A DNA stretch of 64,000 bases, from contig JAZGTN010000017.1 of NCBI GenBank assembly GCA_037783415.1, positions 3,044,501 through 3,108,500 of the forward strand, in the 5' to 3' direction. The position numbers and the translations under genes were made by a program. The stretch comes from Leptasterias polaris (taxonomy: Eukaryota; Echinodermata; Asteroidea; Forcipulatida; Asteriidae). The notes under the pieces were generated by a model, which worked only from the letters and a program-made list of their open reading frames with translations, was not told where the DNA came from and searched no databases. Shown in pieces: positions 59,901 to 63,385 of the stretch (positions are counted from its first letter, which is position 1; every line of letters begins with the position of its first letter).

Positions 59901-61429
59901 GGGGGTTAGCTTCGGTGTGTCTTGCAGTGGCTGCTGAGAGCGCCGCAGCACCTTGTAAACCCTTACAAAGTGTTGCACAAAAAGGTCTCATAACGCATGG
60001 AGGCATTTGTCTTAATGCCGCACCAAGTATCGGTCCTGCATTGGTGCCCCTTGAAATGTTCCCCGTCGAAATTTGATTTTCCCTTATACAGGGGTGCCCA
60101 TTTTAGGAAAACTGCCTTGTCCTTACAATAACGGAGTATCAGGTCTGCATATTGACTATTCAGAATTATCAGACATGTAGACTTGGTTCCAAGTCTGTGC
60201 TCGTTGTTTTTAGTCTACCTGATAGCCAACACATTATTGCCTGAAATAGCGCCCTCTTGTGGATCAACCTCCGTCTTTAACCTACGATCACAGACTTGGG
60301 AACATTGTTTATCGGTTTGTACACACCCTATGGCGAATTAGTCCAATAGTGGACGGAACACTCTGATTGGTCAGAATCTCAGAAGCCGTCAATAGAATGC
60401 ACATTCAAACTTGACCGTTTATACCACGGGATATAGTACAGAAATAAACATTGATGTGAATAAATCAATACCCGTATACACAAGAGGGTCAAGTCTGAGA
60501 TTGCGAGTTATAGCGCGTGATAGCCAATCTGCGGGGGGATTTTGTGTGGCTGATGCAGAGAAATAACCACGATCTCAGACTTGAAATCAAGTCGATCAGA
60601 CATGCAGCTTTTCAGCTGTTATGCTGATTTCCTCTTCTTTCTGTTAATTTCATTGTCAGAGAAAACTGTAAAAACACTTAACACAAGTCTGGCGCTTACA
60701 CTTTTTGTAAAGTATTCCACCGGGCTAGTACACTGTGCATTTTACTTTCCCCCAGGAAGTTCTAGTTTAATGCATCTTTTGGTGCTCAATGTGTGTGCTG
60801 GAATCTCAGGAACTCTGTAGAGGATTTATTTTGGGGGTGTACTTCTGGTGTACTTCAGAGGAAAATAGTGTGTTTAAAGTATGGGAACATTGGGGGGGGG
60901 ATACCCTCTGCCCCCATATTGGTATACTCTGATGTATTATTGGTAGCGGTCACAACCAGTTTATTGGGCAATTGAAAGTTACATTCACTTAATCAAAAAT
61001 AACTTAACCCTTAAAAAAAACACGTTATTAACGAGTATGATGCACAGTTTTTCTAGCCCATACCAGTTCTTACTAGTCAATGTACGCTGGGTTAGTGTTA
61101 AGGGTGAGCCCTGCGCTATACAAAGTTTTGTATTCAATGCAGTTTTTTATTATTAATTTTTTGCAATATCAAAGTTGCACGTCGGGGTTATAATATGCAA
61201 TGTGTTTTTCGGTCCCTCTCTTTCTCAAAACTAGTACTGTGGCACATGCAACGAAAAGATCGAGGCCGACAGCAAACGTCTGAACCACGAGAACAACTTC
61301 TGGCATGCCGACTCCGTCTGCTTCAAGTGCTCCACGTGTAGTGTATCTCTCGTTGGGCGTTCCTTCCTCCCCAAGGATCGGACCATCTTCTGTTCCGTTC
61401 AGTGCAAACGAAAGTACTTCAACCAGTGA
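14885..61429 (+). CDS. TES: Testin (PET and three LIM domains), whole gene, exon-1a isoform
   Basis: Joins 14885-14926, 29846-29931, 32429-32690, 52294-52500, 54595-54810, 57406-57621, 59488-59646 and 61235-61429, giving 460 residues; exon 1b (21897-21971) instead gives 471. All introns are GT-AG and all phases agree. Residues about 17-51 are the testin N-terminal Cys-rich segment ([28 protein letters not shown]). About 95-200 is the PET domain ([29 protein letters not shown]). About 200-271 is a low-complexity linker. LIM1 ligands are C273, C276, H299, C302, C305, C308, C326, H329. LIM2 ligands are C338, C341, H359, H362, C365, C368, C386, C389. LIM3 is 398-453. Every zinc ligand is present. 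The closest family is testin rather than Prickle, because the protein ends right after LIM3 with no CaaX tail. Human testin is 421 residues. Testins sit at focal adhesions and cell contacts, bind actin regulators (zyxin, Ena/VASP family), and fold back on themselves through PET-LIM contacts. Confidence 0.95.
15625..15799. mobile_element. MITE, GGGCCC-ended family
   Basis: Starts TGCCCAATTTCATAGAGCTG and ends AACTCCATGAAATTGGCCCG as inverted repeats, with TAACCAACCAAAATACAATG inside. A further left-end fragment (GGCTCAATTTCATAAAGCTG) is at 16040. Confidence 0.7.
16250..17250. other. TES intron 1, nothing recognised
   Basis: AT-rich with scattered AGGCCT words; no exon or complete repeat element seen. 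Confidence 0.4.
17252..17380 (+). mobile_element. MITE, GGGCCC-ended family
   Basis: Contains AAAAATAAGCAGGATACCTG, TTGGCTGGTAACCTTATTCC and the end ATACAATTGGGCCCA. Confidence 0.6.
17473..17893 (+). mobile_element. LINE 3' end (CR1/L2-like) with reverse-transcriptase C-terminus
   Basis: The frame ending at TAA 17578-17580 encodes [19 protein letters not shown] then [13 protein letters not shown]. The pattern LWN.LP..I..S.S...FK..LKTHLF is the C-terminus of L2/CR1-group LINE polymerases. The 3' UTR ends GAGCGCCTTGAGCGTCTTTT, TGGCGCTATATAAG and (ATT)n. The last part resembles the 3' end of the local SINEs at 9631, 27839 and 32056, which marks this LINE type as their likely mobilising partner. 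Confidence 0.8.
18032..18049. repeat. C homopolymer
   Basis: An uninterrupted run of about 18 C. Confidence 0.9.
18266..18421. mobile_element. Inverted-repeat element, CTTGGGCTCCGGCT family
   Basis: The left arm GGCCCTTTTCGAAACCAAGT with CTTCGGCTTGGGCTCCGGCT pairs with the right arm CTTAAGCGGAAGACGTGTTT with CGAAAAGAACC. Related to 37777-37956 and to the expanded copy at 42000-42240. Confidence 0.6.
18990..19290 (-). mobile_element. TTAA-ended MITE, family 2 (diverged antisense copy)
   Basis: Shares AATAACAAACCTTTGAAAGT, AGTTTACTCATTTCACAAAA and the CACCATGACA region with 13506-13855; the ends are degraded. Confidence 0.5.
19696..19844. mobile_element. MITE, GGGCTCGATTTCACAAAG family
   Basis: Inverted ends GGCTGATTTCACAAAGAGCT and GCACTTTGTGAAATCCAGCC; inside AAGATCAATCTTAACTGTG and TGTGATGTCACAATACAAAT. 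Three more copies are at 40825, 50848 and 52788. Confidence 0.75.
19850..21119. other. TES intron 1, nothing recognised except a C run
   Basis: Contains an interrupted C run at 20501-20526 and a few AGGCCT words. No exon supported. Confidence 0.4.
21120..21896 (+). promoter_or_regulatory. CpG-dense region: putative promoter/5' UTR of TES exon 1b
   Basis: In contrast with flanking introns, CG dinucleotides are crowded here, most at 21590-21690 (CCGTACCGCCGCATAG, CTACCGCGTCGTGTATCCGC, CGTCGTCACGCGTCTCG). It ends at the ATG at 21897 with an in-frame TGA at 21885-21887. The CpG cluster immediately upstream of a first exon fits an unmethylated promoter. No TATA box is evident. Confidence 0.55.
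21897..21971 (+). CDS. TES: TES alternative first exon 1b
   Basis: ATG GGT GAA... encodes [20 protein letters not shown] then TSRKE in 25 codons and ends in phase 0 at GAAAAGAG|GTTTGG, so it joins exon 2 in frame. The TGA at 21885 just upstream means it cannot be an internal coding exon spliced from 1a, so it is a separate first exon. The donor GTTTGG is weak. The N-terminus is more acidic than 1a. Confidence 0.65.
22000..24089. other. TES intron 1 with one SINE/LINE tail fragment
   Basis: At 22850-22920 (AATAATAATACGAGATATTT, ATATAGCGCATAATGC) lies an antisense SINE/LINE tail. A direct duplication of about 46 bp (GCAAAATATTTTAGACTGAA) occurs at about 22635 and 22680. Otherwise nothing recognised. 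TACATGTA-type words become common from about 23390 on. Confidence 0.45.
24090..24249. mobile_element. MITE, ATAGACTGTGCAAGTCTCGC family
   Basis: Left arm ATAGACTGTGCAAGTCTCGC with ATTCAAACATTTTTGGGAC; right arm GTCCCAATGTTCGAATACAT with GTGAGACTTGCACAGTGTAA. They form inverted repeats of about 40 bp. Copies at 55872-56584, 58070-58195 and a fragment at 44590. Confidence 0.75.
25641..26297. mobile_element. Foldback element, AAGGCCAAGTAAA family, copy 1
   Basis: Left arm AAGGCCAAGTAAAATAAATA with ACATGTTGCTCGTCC; right arm GGACGAGCAACATGTTATTT with ATTTTACTTTGCCT. The arms are near-perfect inverted repeats over about 34 bp. The inside holds (TA)n at 25736-25770 and GATATGGCGGCCATCTTAGA. The antisense open frame at 25839-26231 is not recognised. 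Confidence 0.8.
26300..27490. other. TES intron 1, nothing recognised
   Basis: AT-rich with scattered TACATGTA-type words; no repeat family or exon recognised. Confidence 0.4.
27493..27905 (+). mobile_element. Full-length tRNA-derived SINE (long-body type)
   Basis: The head is a tRNA-like unit: A box TGGCCGAGTGGTTAAG at 27499-27514, then GCACCGAACTCAAGCTCTGG, B box GGTTCGAATCC near 27559. The A box is like Leu/Ser tRNAs. The body has TCCTTCGGATGGGACGTAAA, GCCGTTGGTCCCGTG, CACTTATCGAAAAGAGAAGG. The tail reads AGCGCCTTGAGTACCTTG, GTGCGCTATATAAGACTTCG and (ATT)n, resembling the LINE tail at 17820-17893. It is transcribable by RNA polymerase III in principle. Confidence 0.88.
28336..28482. mobile_element. 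MITE, GGGCCC-ended family
   Basis: Starts GGCTCAATTTCAAAGAGCTG and ends GAGCAGATTTGGGCCCAA. Confidence 0.6.
28497..28860 (+). mobile_element. Full-length tRNA-derived SINE (second body type)
   Basis: Same tRNA-like head (TGGCCGAGTGGATAAG; B box GGTTCGAGTCC) as 27493, but a different body: GGTAAAATGGGTACCTGTGA, CAGGCTGTATACTCCCCAGG, GAGCTGAGATGG, ATGGCCCAGTGACCAGGG. It ends GATGGCGCTTTATAAATGCT and (ATT)n. Two SINE subfamilies therefore share one head. Confidence 0.85.
28865..29845. other. TES intron 1 end, nothing recognised
   Basis: No exon-like frames before exon 2; TACATGTA-type words are frequent (29150-29170, 29330-29360). Confidence 0.4.
29846..29931 (+). CDS. TES: TES exon 2: Cys-rich N-terminal segment
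   Basis: Acceptor TTTATGTAG|GTG, donor TGGCG|GTAAGA. Encodes [20 protein letters not shown] then TGLELHFW and two bases of Arg. It matches the vertebrate testin pattern GLGHE.G.G..C.KC...C.G.ELHFWR. Confidence 0.95.
31040..31262. mobile_element. MITE-like fragment, AAAGGTAGGGTCATA family
   Basis: Shares GCAGCTGTTGATTGTACAT, GAGAAAAGATTCCCTCGAAG and ACATTTGAATCTGAGAATC with 47878-48309. The ends are degraded; a (TTCA)n run lies at about 31073-31090. Confidence 0.5.
31265..31621. mobile_element. Foldback element, AAGGCCAAGTAAA family, copy 2
   Basis: Left arm AAGGCCAAGTAAAAAAAATA with CCAGTTGATCGTCC; right arm GGACGATCAACTGGTATTTT with TATTTGGCC. Inside: TTGGCGGCCATCTTGGAAAA. It differs from copy 1 at several arm positions, yet its own two arms match each other. 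Confidence 0.8.
31672..31870. repeat. Dispersed repeat, ACTGGTCCTCAGG/TGGCATTTGGCCAG family
   Basis: Contains CAGTGGTCCACTGGCCAAAT and CTGAGGACCAGTCAGAATTC. Related copies are at 35976, 40004, 49896 and 63905. Confidence 0.5.
31893..32132 (+). mobile_element. SINE 3' half, second body type
   Basis: Body words AATGGGTACCTGCGAGGGTA, GGGCTGTATACTCCCCAGGG, GGCCCAATGACCAGGG match 28497-28860. It ends AAGCGCATTGAGACGTTATT, ATGCGCTATATAAGAAC and (ATT)n. No tRNA head. Confidence 0.75.
32429..32690 (+). CDS. TES: TES exon 3: Cys-rich segment to PET domain start
   Basis: Acceptor TTCCATCAG|GAG, donor AACCTG|GTAAGT. The first base completes Arg43. Encodes [33 protein letters not shown], then [14 protein letters not shown], the PET start. 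At 32610-32633 the 12-base block AATGCTGACTCC occurs twice, giving NADSNADS in the segment before the PET domain. Confidence 0.95.
32691..33418. other. TES intron 3 start, nothing recognised
   Basis: The exon 3 frame stays open for another 47 codons into the intron, but the strong GTAAGT donor and the join to exon 4 show this is intron. Confidence 0.4.
33419..34420 (-). mobile_element. TTAA-ended MITE, family 1, copy B, interrupted
   Basis: Ends TTAAAGGCACTGAACACGTT and ATGTTCAGTGCCTTTAA. Its order is the reverse complement of copies A and C. The right arm is split by another element at 33793-34402. Confidence 0.88.
33793..34402. mobile_element. hAT-like non-autonomous transposon nested in the TTAA MITE
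   Basis: 14-bp perfect terminal inverted repeats, CAGGGTTCTGCCCA at 33793-33806 and TGGGCAGAACCCTG at 34389-34402. The host MITE sequence is duplicated on both sides: CATGTT at 33787-33792 and 34403-34408. Because CAG/CTG overlaps the host sequence, the duplication could be read as 6 to 9 bp, and 8 bp would fit hAT. No transposase seen. The inside near the right end repeats GAGTGCCGGTCGGG. Confidence 0.85.
34625..34833. repeat. Two-copy tandem duplication, about 110 bp
   Basis: AAGTCTAAATTACAATTTCA ... CAAGTGACTTTGGCTATGGC occurs twice in direct order, the second copy diverged in the middle. Confidence 0.75.
34958..35125. mobile_element. MITE-like, GGGCCC-ended family (diverged)
   Basis: Starts GGGGCCAATTTTTACAAAGC; inside GCAAGGAACCAGTCACTCAT, TTTTGGCTGGGAACCC. 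Confidence 0.5.
35130..37776. other. TES intron 3, one dispersed repeat, otherwise nothing recognised
   Basis: 35976-36190 belongs to the ACTGGTCC/GGCATTTGGC repeat family (GGGACTAGCCAGTGTGACTA). A dense TACATGTA/GTACATGT patch lies at 37040-37090. No exon recognised. Confidence 0.4.
37777..37956. mobile_element. Palindromic MITE, CTTGGGCTCCG family (best copy)
   Basis: Left arm CCAGGGGTCTTTCTCAAACC with TCGGCTTGGGCTCCG; right arm CGGAGCCCAAGCCGAGGTTT with GAGAAAGACCCCTGG: about 35 bp of nearly perfect inverted repeat. Next to the left arm the 18-bp unit CTCCGGCTTGGGCTCCGT is repeated. Confidence 0.88.
37960..40003. other. TES intron 3, nothing recognised apart from TACATGTA clusters and a C run
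   Basis: TACATGTA clusters at 38160-38200 and 38275-38300. C-run and CA repeats at 39668-39706. No exon recognised. Confidence 0.4.
40004..40214. repeat. Dispersed repeat, ACTGGTCC/GGCATTTGGC family
   Basis: GGGTAAGCCCTTAACATTTT, CAGTGACTAGCCAGCAGGAC, TTTTGACTGGTCCTCAGGTG, CTGGCATTTGGCCAGCAGAC. It directly abuts the TTAA MITE copy C. Confidence 0.6.
40215..40592 (+). mobile_element. TTAA-ended MITE, family 1, copy C (complete)
   Basis: Ends TTAAAGGCACTGAACACGTT and AACGTGTACAGTGCCTTTAA; same orientation as copy A. The central hairpin here reads AAAGGCTTCTGGCCAGAAGT, replacing the CATG loop of copy A by GGCC while keeping its palindromic symmetry. Confidence 0.9.
40825..40973. mobile_element. 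MITE, GGGCTCGATTTCACAAAG family
   Basis: Left GGGGTCGATTTCACAAAGCA; right ACTCTTTGTGAAATCGAGCC; inside GATTTGTATTGTGACATCAC. Confidence 0.85.
40980..41999. other. TES intron 3, nothing recognised
   Basis: A C-rich stretch at 41450-41600 has an open frame in both directions but resembles nothing known. Confidence 0.4.
42000..42240. repeat. CTTGGGCTCTGG minisatellite within a CTTGGGCTCCG-family element
   Basis: About 20 imperfect copies of a 12-bp unit such as GGCTCTTGCTTG. The left flank TTTTTCAAAACCTTGGTTCT resembles the arm of the palindromic MITE at 37777. It produces a long Gly/Ser/Leu open frame that is not a gene. Confidence 0.85.
42245..43618. other. TES intron 3 with an interstitial telomere-like tract
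   Basis: Contains GGGTTAGGGTTAGGGTTAG at about 42990-43008 (listed separately) and the word AGGGTCGAAACGTCAGGC at about 42557, a phrase often seen in degenerate mobile-element ends. No exon. Confidence 0.4.
42981..43010 (+). repeat. Interstitial telomere-like (TTAGGG) tract
   Basis: TAGGGTGAGGGTTAGGGTTA then GGGTTAGAAT: three to four TTAGGG units with one variant. Confidence 0.9.
43619..43955 (+). mobile_element. TTAA-ended MITE, family 2
   Basis: TTAAAGGGTACATGCACAG start; inside CATGGTATAAAGGATGGTCA, GGAATGAGTAAAACAATTAA, ACTGAGCCTAAAATTCACAG; end AACAATTACCAATGTTAC. Confidence 0.65.
43960..45289. other. TES intron 3, nothing recognised except G/C runs
   Basis: C run at about 44262-44274, G run at about 44627-44638. 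At 44590-44625 GGTCCCAATGTTCAAAACTC with GCGAGACTTGCA is the right arm of the ATAGACTGTGCAAG MITE family. Confidence 0.4.
45290..45690. repeat. 24-bp minisatellite, about 15 imperfect units
   Basis: Unit close to GTAGGCCCTAGCCACCAGTG with TTCT. Some units carry an ACATGTAG insertion. Length varies between units, unlike the 25-bp array at 2835. Confidence 0.92.
45695..46206. other. TES intron 3, nothing recognised
   Basis: Short TG repeat near 45801. No exon. Confidence 0.35.
46207..46329. mobile_element. Short palindromic element, TATTGGCGGCTATGGC
   Basis: Left TTAGGCCATGTCTGTATTGG with CGGCTATGGCT pairs with right AGTCATAGCCGTAGTCGCCA with ATTCGATACAGCCTAA. The end words TTAGGC/GCCTAA are inverted. 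Confidence 0.65.
46335..47330. other. TES intron 3, nothing recognised
   Basis: The word ACAATCGAAACGTTGAGACC at about 47007 resembles ends of degenerate mobile elements. No exon. Confidence 0.35.
47331..47537. mobile_element. Possible inverted-repeat element, TTTTGACCACATGAGGGC
   Basis: Left TTTTGACCACATGAGGGCAC, right GCCCTCACGCGGTCAAAAAT. The arms are 20 bp, imperfect. A related arm is at 7450. Confidence 0.4.
47878..48309. mobile_element. MITE, AAAGGTAGGGTCATA family
   Basis: Left TTAAAGGTAGGGTCATAGAT; right TATGACCCTAC near 48298-48308; inside GGCCAGAGATGCAGTTGGTA, TTAACGTGGATGGATTCAAC, TCAGCAAGTAGACACCGTAA. Same family as 61597-62017. Confidence 0.8.
48315..49411. other. TES intron 3; no repeat recognised; upstream of a possible extra exon
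   Basis: C run with G/C variants at 48751-48780. The stretch 49050-49411 is less AT-rich than its surroundings and its frame from 49295 is open into the ATG at 49412. Confidence 0.4.
49412..49514 (+). CDS. Possible extra first coding exon inside TES intron 3 (unconfirmed)
   Basis: The ATG in context ACCCAATGG opens [20 protein letters not shown] then [14 protein letters not shown], helical and charged, unlike the low-quality frames around it. A good donor GT|GTAAGC follows at 49515 (phase 1); a weaker one GTTTGT is at 49500 (also phase 1). TES exon 4 needs phase 0, so a direct join would be out of frame. It may be the start of a nested gene, a decayed exon, or chance. A faint resemblance of DKLFQLQ...DNLFGMI to the N-terminal helix of Mediator subunit 21 proteins is not strong enough for a call. 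Confidence 0.2.
49896..50385. repeat. Dispersed repeats, ACTGGTCC/GGCATTTGGC family (two or three copies)
   Basis: 49896-50010 (CCTGGACTTTTTCAGTGGCC), 50200-50290 and 50290-50385 (TTAACTGGTCCTCAGAAGTT, ACTGGCATTTGGCCAGTGGA). The last two are near-tandem. Confidence 0.5.
50769..50850. mobile_element. CTTGGGCTCCG-family element fragment
   Basis: GACCCTTTTTGAAACCTCGG then CTTAGCTTAGTCTCCAGCTT resembles the left arm at 37777. Confidence 0.4.
50848..50982. mobile_element. MITE, GGGCTCGATTTCACAAAG family
   Basis: GGGTGGATTTCACAAAGCAC, GATTTGCATTGTGACATCAC, CAATCTTGGCTCTTTGTGA. Confidence 0.8.
51132..51462 (+). mobile_element. TTAA-ended MITE, family 2 (complete, 331 bp)
   Basis: TTAAAGGGTGTTTGTAACAT at the left, AAACTGCCTTTAA at the right, TTAA on both sides. 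Inside: GATGGTCATGATGGGAAACT, GAAATGAGTAAAACAATTAG, AACTTTCACAGGTTTGTTGT, TGTTGGGATACACCAAGTGA. The right end resembles family 1, so the two TTAA families are probably related. Confidence 0.85.
51465..52293. other. TES intron 3 end
   Basis: A GC-rich stretch at 51825-51965 stands out from the AT-rich intron and has an open + frame, but no homology or clean splice sites. Pyrimidine-rich tract before exon 4 at 52240-52293. Confidence 0.4.
52294..52500 (+). CDS. TES: TES exon 4: PET domain core
   Basis: Acceptor TCCTTACAG|GCC, donor GGGCAG|GTGGGT. Encodes [60 protein letters not shown] and KEKAVGIGQ. It follows vertebrate testin (ARQYMQMLPKEKQPV, KQLPAHDQDP) closely. Symmetric, 69 codons. Confidence 0.97.
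52788..52922. mobile_element. MITE, GGGCTCGATTTCACAAAG family
   Basis: AGGCTCGATTTCACAAAGCA at the left and CTCTTTGTGAAATCGGTCCC at the right. Confidence 0.8.
52923..53062 (-). mobile_element. MITE, GGGCCC-ended family (antisense fragment)
   Basis: GTAACCAGCCAAAATACCGT and GACTGGTATCCTGCACATAT are the reverse complement of the family core. Confidence 0.55.
53065..54594. other. TES intron 4, one dispersed repeat
   Basis: 53780-54060 (CTGCCAACTCTACCTGATTC, AATAAACAAATCTTTCCATG, GACAATCTCCCTGATTATGG) is repeated in diverged form at 58940-59150 in intron 6 and gives an open frame without meaning. An A run is at 54301-54318. Confidence 0.45.
54595..54810 (+). CDS. TES: TES exon 5: linker between PET and LIM1
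   Basis: Acceptor CTTCTCAG|GTC, donor AAATGG|GTAAGT. Encodes [35 protein letters not shown] and further low-complexity sequence to GGDSKW. Longer than the vertebrate linker, which explains most of the extra protein length. Few conserved residues; symmetric phase 0. Confidence 0.9.
54815..55714. other. TES intron 5, nothing recognised
   Basis: No repeat family or exon recognised. Confidence 0.35.
55715..55777 (-). mobile_element. TTAA MITE family 2, end fragment
   Basis: GTGCAAATCTGTGAACATTT ... ATATACACACCCTTTAA. Confidence 0.5.
55872..56584. mobile_element. MITE/foldback, ATAGACTGTGCAAGTCTCGC family, long copy
   Basis: Left TATAGACTGTGCAAGTCTCG with CGCGCATTCGAAC; right GTTCGGATACTCGCGAGACT with TGCACAGTCTATT. 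At about 710 bp it is much longer than the 160-bp copy at 24090, so it may be the fuller parent form. No transposase frame seen. Confidence 0.85.
56925..57197 (+). mobile_element. TTAA MITE family 2, diverged
   Basis: AACTCCCTTTGAAATATTTG, GAGAAATGAGTCGAACAAAG, TATGAGCTTTAACTTTTACA, ending ACACACATGCCTTAAA. Confidence 0.6.
57406..57621 (+). CDS. TES: TES exon 6: LIM1 and first pair of LIM2 ligands
   Basis: Acceptor TTTGTTAG|AAA, donor GATGAG|GTATTT. Encodes [72 protein letters not shown]. All LIM1 zinc ligands are present, and CAAC opens LIM2. Close to vertebrate testin (AERAGYDKLWHPACF, ELLVDMIYF, CGRHY). Confidence 0.97.
57650..57803. mobile_element. Palindromic element, GACCCCTTGCATGT family
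   Basis: Left GACCCCTTGCATGTAACGTC, GCGCCCTCACTGAGGTCAAA; right TTTGACCTCAGCGATGGCGG, CCTATGCAAAGGGTCTATT. Starts only 29 bp after exon 6. Relatives at 9995, 6065 and 62876. Confidence 0.7.
58070..58195. mobile_element. MITE, ATAGACTGTGCAAG family (right end incomplete)
   Basis: AATAGACCGTGCATGTCTCG, AATCAAACATTTTTGGGACC, ACGGGTCCCAATGTTGGAAT. Confidence 0.6.
58200..59487. other. TES intron 6, one dispersed repeat
   Basis: 58940-59150 (GCTGCCAATTCTCCCTGAAA, CAATCTTTCCATGTTCCGAT, CCCTGATTATGGCAAC) repeats the intron 4 stretch at 53810-54010. No exon. Confidence 0.45.
59488..59646 (+). CDS. TES: TES exon 7: LIM2
   Basis: Acceptor CACTTGCAG|CTG, donor GCAAAG|GTACTA. Encodes [53 protein letters not shown]. 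Ligands H359, H362, C365, C368, C386, C389. His-x2-His instead of His-x2-Cys is also seen in vertebrate testin (WHLKHFCC). Confidence 0.97.
59697..60012 (+). mobile_element. tRNA-derived SINE 51 bp behind TES exon 7
   Basis: Head TCGTGGTCGAGCGGTCAAGC, GCACTGGACTCAAGCTCTGG, B box GGTTTGAGTACC (degenerate); body CTCCTTCGGATGGGATTTAA, CTTATCTGTAAGAGAAGGGG, CACCTTGTAAACCCTTACAA. The 3' tail is missing or diverged. Confidence 0.8.
60165..60610. mobile_element. Possible foldback element, AGACTTGGTTCCAAGTCT
   Basis: TGTAGACTTGGTTCCAAGTC at the left and CAGACTTGAAATCAAGTCGA at the right form diverged inverted arms, each itself a small hairpin. The inside has GGAACACTCTGATTGGTCAG. Confidence 0.4.
60611..61234. 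other. TES intron 7 end, nothing recognised
   Basis: A G run at about 60891-60900. No repeat or exon seen. The acceptor for exon 8 is TTCTCAAAACTAG. Confidence 0.35.
61235..61429 (+). CDS. TES: TES exon 8: LIM3 and C-terminus
   Basis: Acceptor AAAACTAG|TAC; stop TGA at 61427-61429. Encodes [60 protein letters not shown] and YFNQ. Ligands C398, C401, H420, C425, C428, C431, C449, C453. As in vertebrate testin (FWHAS.ECFLC, FCSVECKK), the protein ends a few residues after LIM3. Confidence 0.97.
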   Translation, partial: YCGTCNEKIEADSKRLNHENNFWHADSVCFKCSTCSVSLVGRSFLPKDRTIFCSVQCKRKYFNQ

Positions 61430-61596
61430 AGGGTGGTATTTATAGTAGCATTCATACTTAGTATGCCAGAGACCTGCTGTAAAAAAAAATGTGGGGAAAA
61501 TGTTTCCTGTTAATCTGTATAAACATTCAAAAAAAAAAGTTTAAAAAAAGTGAGAGCAAAAAAACTTTATGGTGTCAGTTTTTGTTTTTCCAGTTT

Positions 61597-62017
61597 AAAG
61601 GTAGGGTCGTACTTTGGTCGTGACCCTTGAAAAAAAAATGGTGTAACTTCTATCTGAAAGCTTTGTTATAAATATGGTAGTGGTGGTAGGTATCCTGCAA
61701 AATTATTTTGTCTGAAATTCCGTCGTTGGTTATAAATCAAGAAAAGTATGTTGACAAAGTTTTGGCGAGTTTTTGAGATTCAAATTTTGCGTAGTGTCCA
61801 TTTGTAAATGCTGCGGCCAGAGATGCGGTTGGTACCCACGTCACCTGGCTAAACGTGGATGGGTGCAGCGTTCAGGATGAAAATATCGCAACAGTTTTAT
61901 GCTGTTTTTTCGACAAGTAGACACTGTATTCAGCTCATCTTTATTGACAATTTTGCCTATAAATCAACATTTGATTGTAAAAACAAAACAAAAACAATCT
62001 ATGACCCTACCTTTAGG
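61597..62017. mobile_element. MITE, AAAGGTAGGGTC family, inside TES 3' UTR
   Basis: Left TTTAAAGGTAGGGTCGTACT; right ATCTATGACCCTACCTTTAG. Inside: GGCCAGAGATGCGGTTGGTA, TAAACGTGGATGGGTGCAGC, CGACAAGTAGACACTGTATT. Copies at 47878-48309 and a fragment at 31040. Confidence 0.88.
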
Positions 62018-62875
62018 AAGTAACACGTATTGCTTTTAAATGCAATGAACAAAAATGTCATTGATTCACAAACTAATAATTAAAAAATTAAGAACAAAGT
62101 GAATGGAACACTTTGGGGTGAGAAGAAGAGTTTCAATTTTGATGAATTCGGAGATGAATTGACAATAAGTTCTTCCTTATTAAAGGAGTTTGAGCTGATG
62201 CATTATTAAAGAAGTCCATGACTTAATTTCGATGGTCGTAGCTCTCGATTCTCAAAGAGGAAAATTTGATATTTTTTTTTCTCCCAACATTTTGAATGTA
62301 CCTAGAGTAAGTACAAGTAATTTGTTGGGGGGGGGGGGTGTTGCAAAAATAAAAACTGGCAAATTTTAACACATAGTCCATTGTAGCTCTTAGGTCTAGG
62401 GGACTTGACCAATATTATCACAGCTATCGATGACTATGTTGTGTCTCGACTAAGCCATTGGTGTTTCATCTCAACTGACGTTACCTTGCTTAGAACGTCA
62501 TATGAACCCCTTATTCTGTCATATGAGTTGCACATGATTTATAAATTTAGTTTCCATAAGAGTTTTTTGAAAATGTGATCAGCACCCATTGTCATACCCC
62601 CCCCCCCCCCCCCCACCTTCCTTCCTGTACCACCTGTGGCAAGGCGATGACCACTTCCACCTATCTTTCATCACGACTTGTTCAATCAGCCATTCAACTT
62701 CTCAGCTTAATTTCCTTGTTTTGTTTCCTTTCACTGGTGCCAAAGGAAACACACTGTACGACAATTTTGTGCAAGCTGTGGTTTTCTATTTGCTGCTAAA
62801 AGATGTTCCATGTCTGATTTGTGCCACATTTTATGAACACCTTGAGCTCATGTGTATTGATAGCAATTATGGCCG

Positions 62876-62943
62876 TTGATAGGTCTTCCTTTAACCTCAT
62901 TGAGGGCGCTGTTTGAGCTTGTGACATGATACGTAAGGGGTCT
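62876..62943 (-). mobile_element. GACCCCTT-family element fragment (antisense)
   Basis: The minus strand reads GACCCCTTACGTATCATGTC, ACAAGCTCAAACAGCGCCCT, CAATGAGGTTAAAGG, as the left arm at 57650. Confidence 0.55.
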
Positions 62944-63385
62944 GTAAATGCCTAACCAACATTTGGTGACATTCAATGCAGACTTGTTACGTGTATATTT
63001 GAGCTCATGTCCAAGTGAATCTAATGATACAGTCTTTCTATGGAACTTGATAATTTCCATCCTCTGTTTAAATTAACTGTAAAATGTAAAATTTGCAAAA
63101 CAAGATGTATGTCTCCTTCTAAGTATGACTTGGAGAAATTTTATCTGAGATTCCTTGAGCCCCACTTCAAAGTTTAATTACCCTCCCCCCCCCCCCAAAA
63201 GGGGGGTGGGGTTTCATATTGATGAAATGTTCCTTTTTGTAATTTTCTTTTTACAAATCCTTGAATGTTACTGGAAATTTAGATAGTCTTTGTTTTTCAC
63301 AGAAGCCAGAATTATGTCTATATTTAAGCATGGCTATACTCAGTTGTAAAAACAATACTCAATAAAAATAAACGTCAAGCTGAGC

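Larger units (their letters stand above)
61430..63385 (+). promoter_or_regulatory. TES 3' UTR and poly(A) signal
   Basis: AATAAA at 63361-63366 is followed by a T/G-rich stretch (GAGCAGTTGTTTTCCTCTTT), the best cleavage site candidate. The UTR would be about 1.95 kb and contains a MITE (61597-62017), G and C runs at about 62326, 62598 and 63183, and an antisense repeat fragment at 62876. An earlier AATAAA lies at about 62349. Confidence 0.6.

Noticed and set aside
14885..61429. Prickle instead of testin
   Set aside because: Both have PET and three LIM domains, but this protein has the testin-type Cys-rich N-terminus ([15 protein letters not shown]), ends after LIM3, and lacks the long C-terminus and CaaX box of Prickle.
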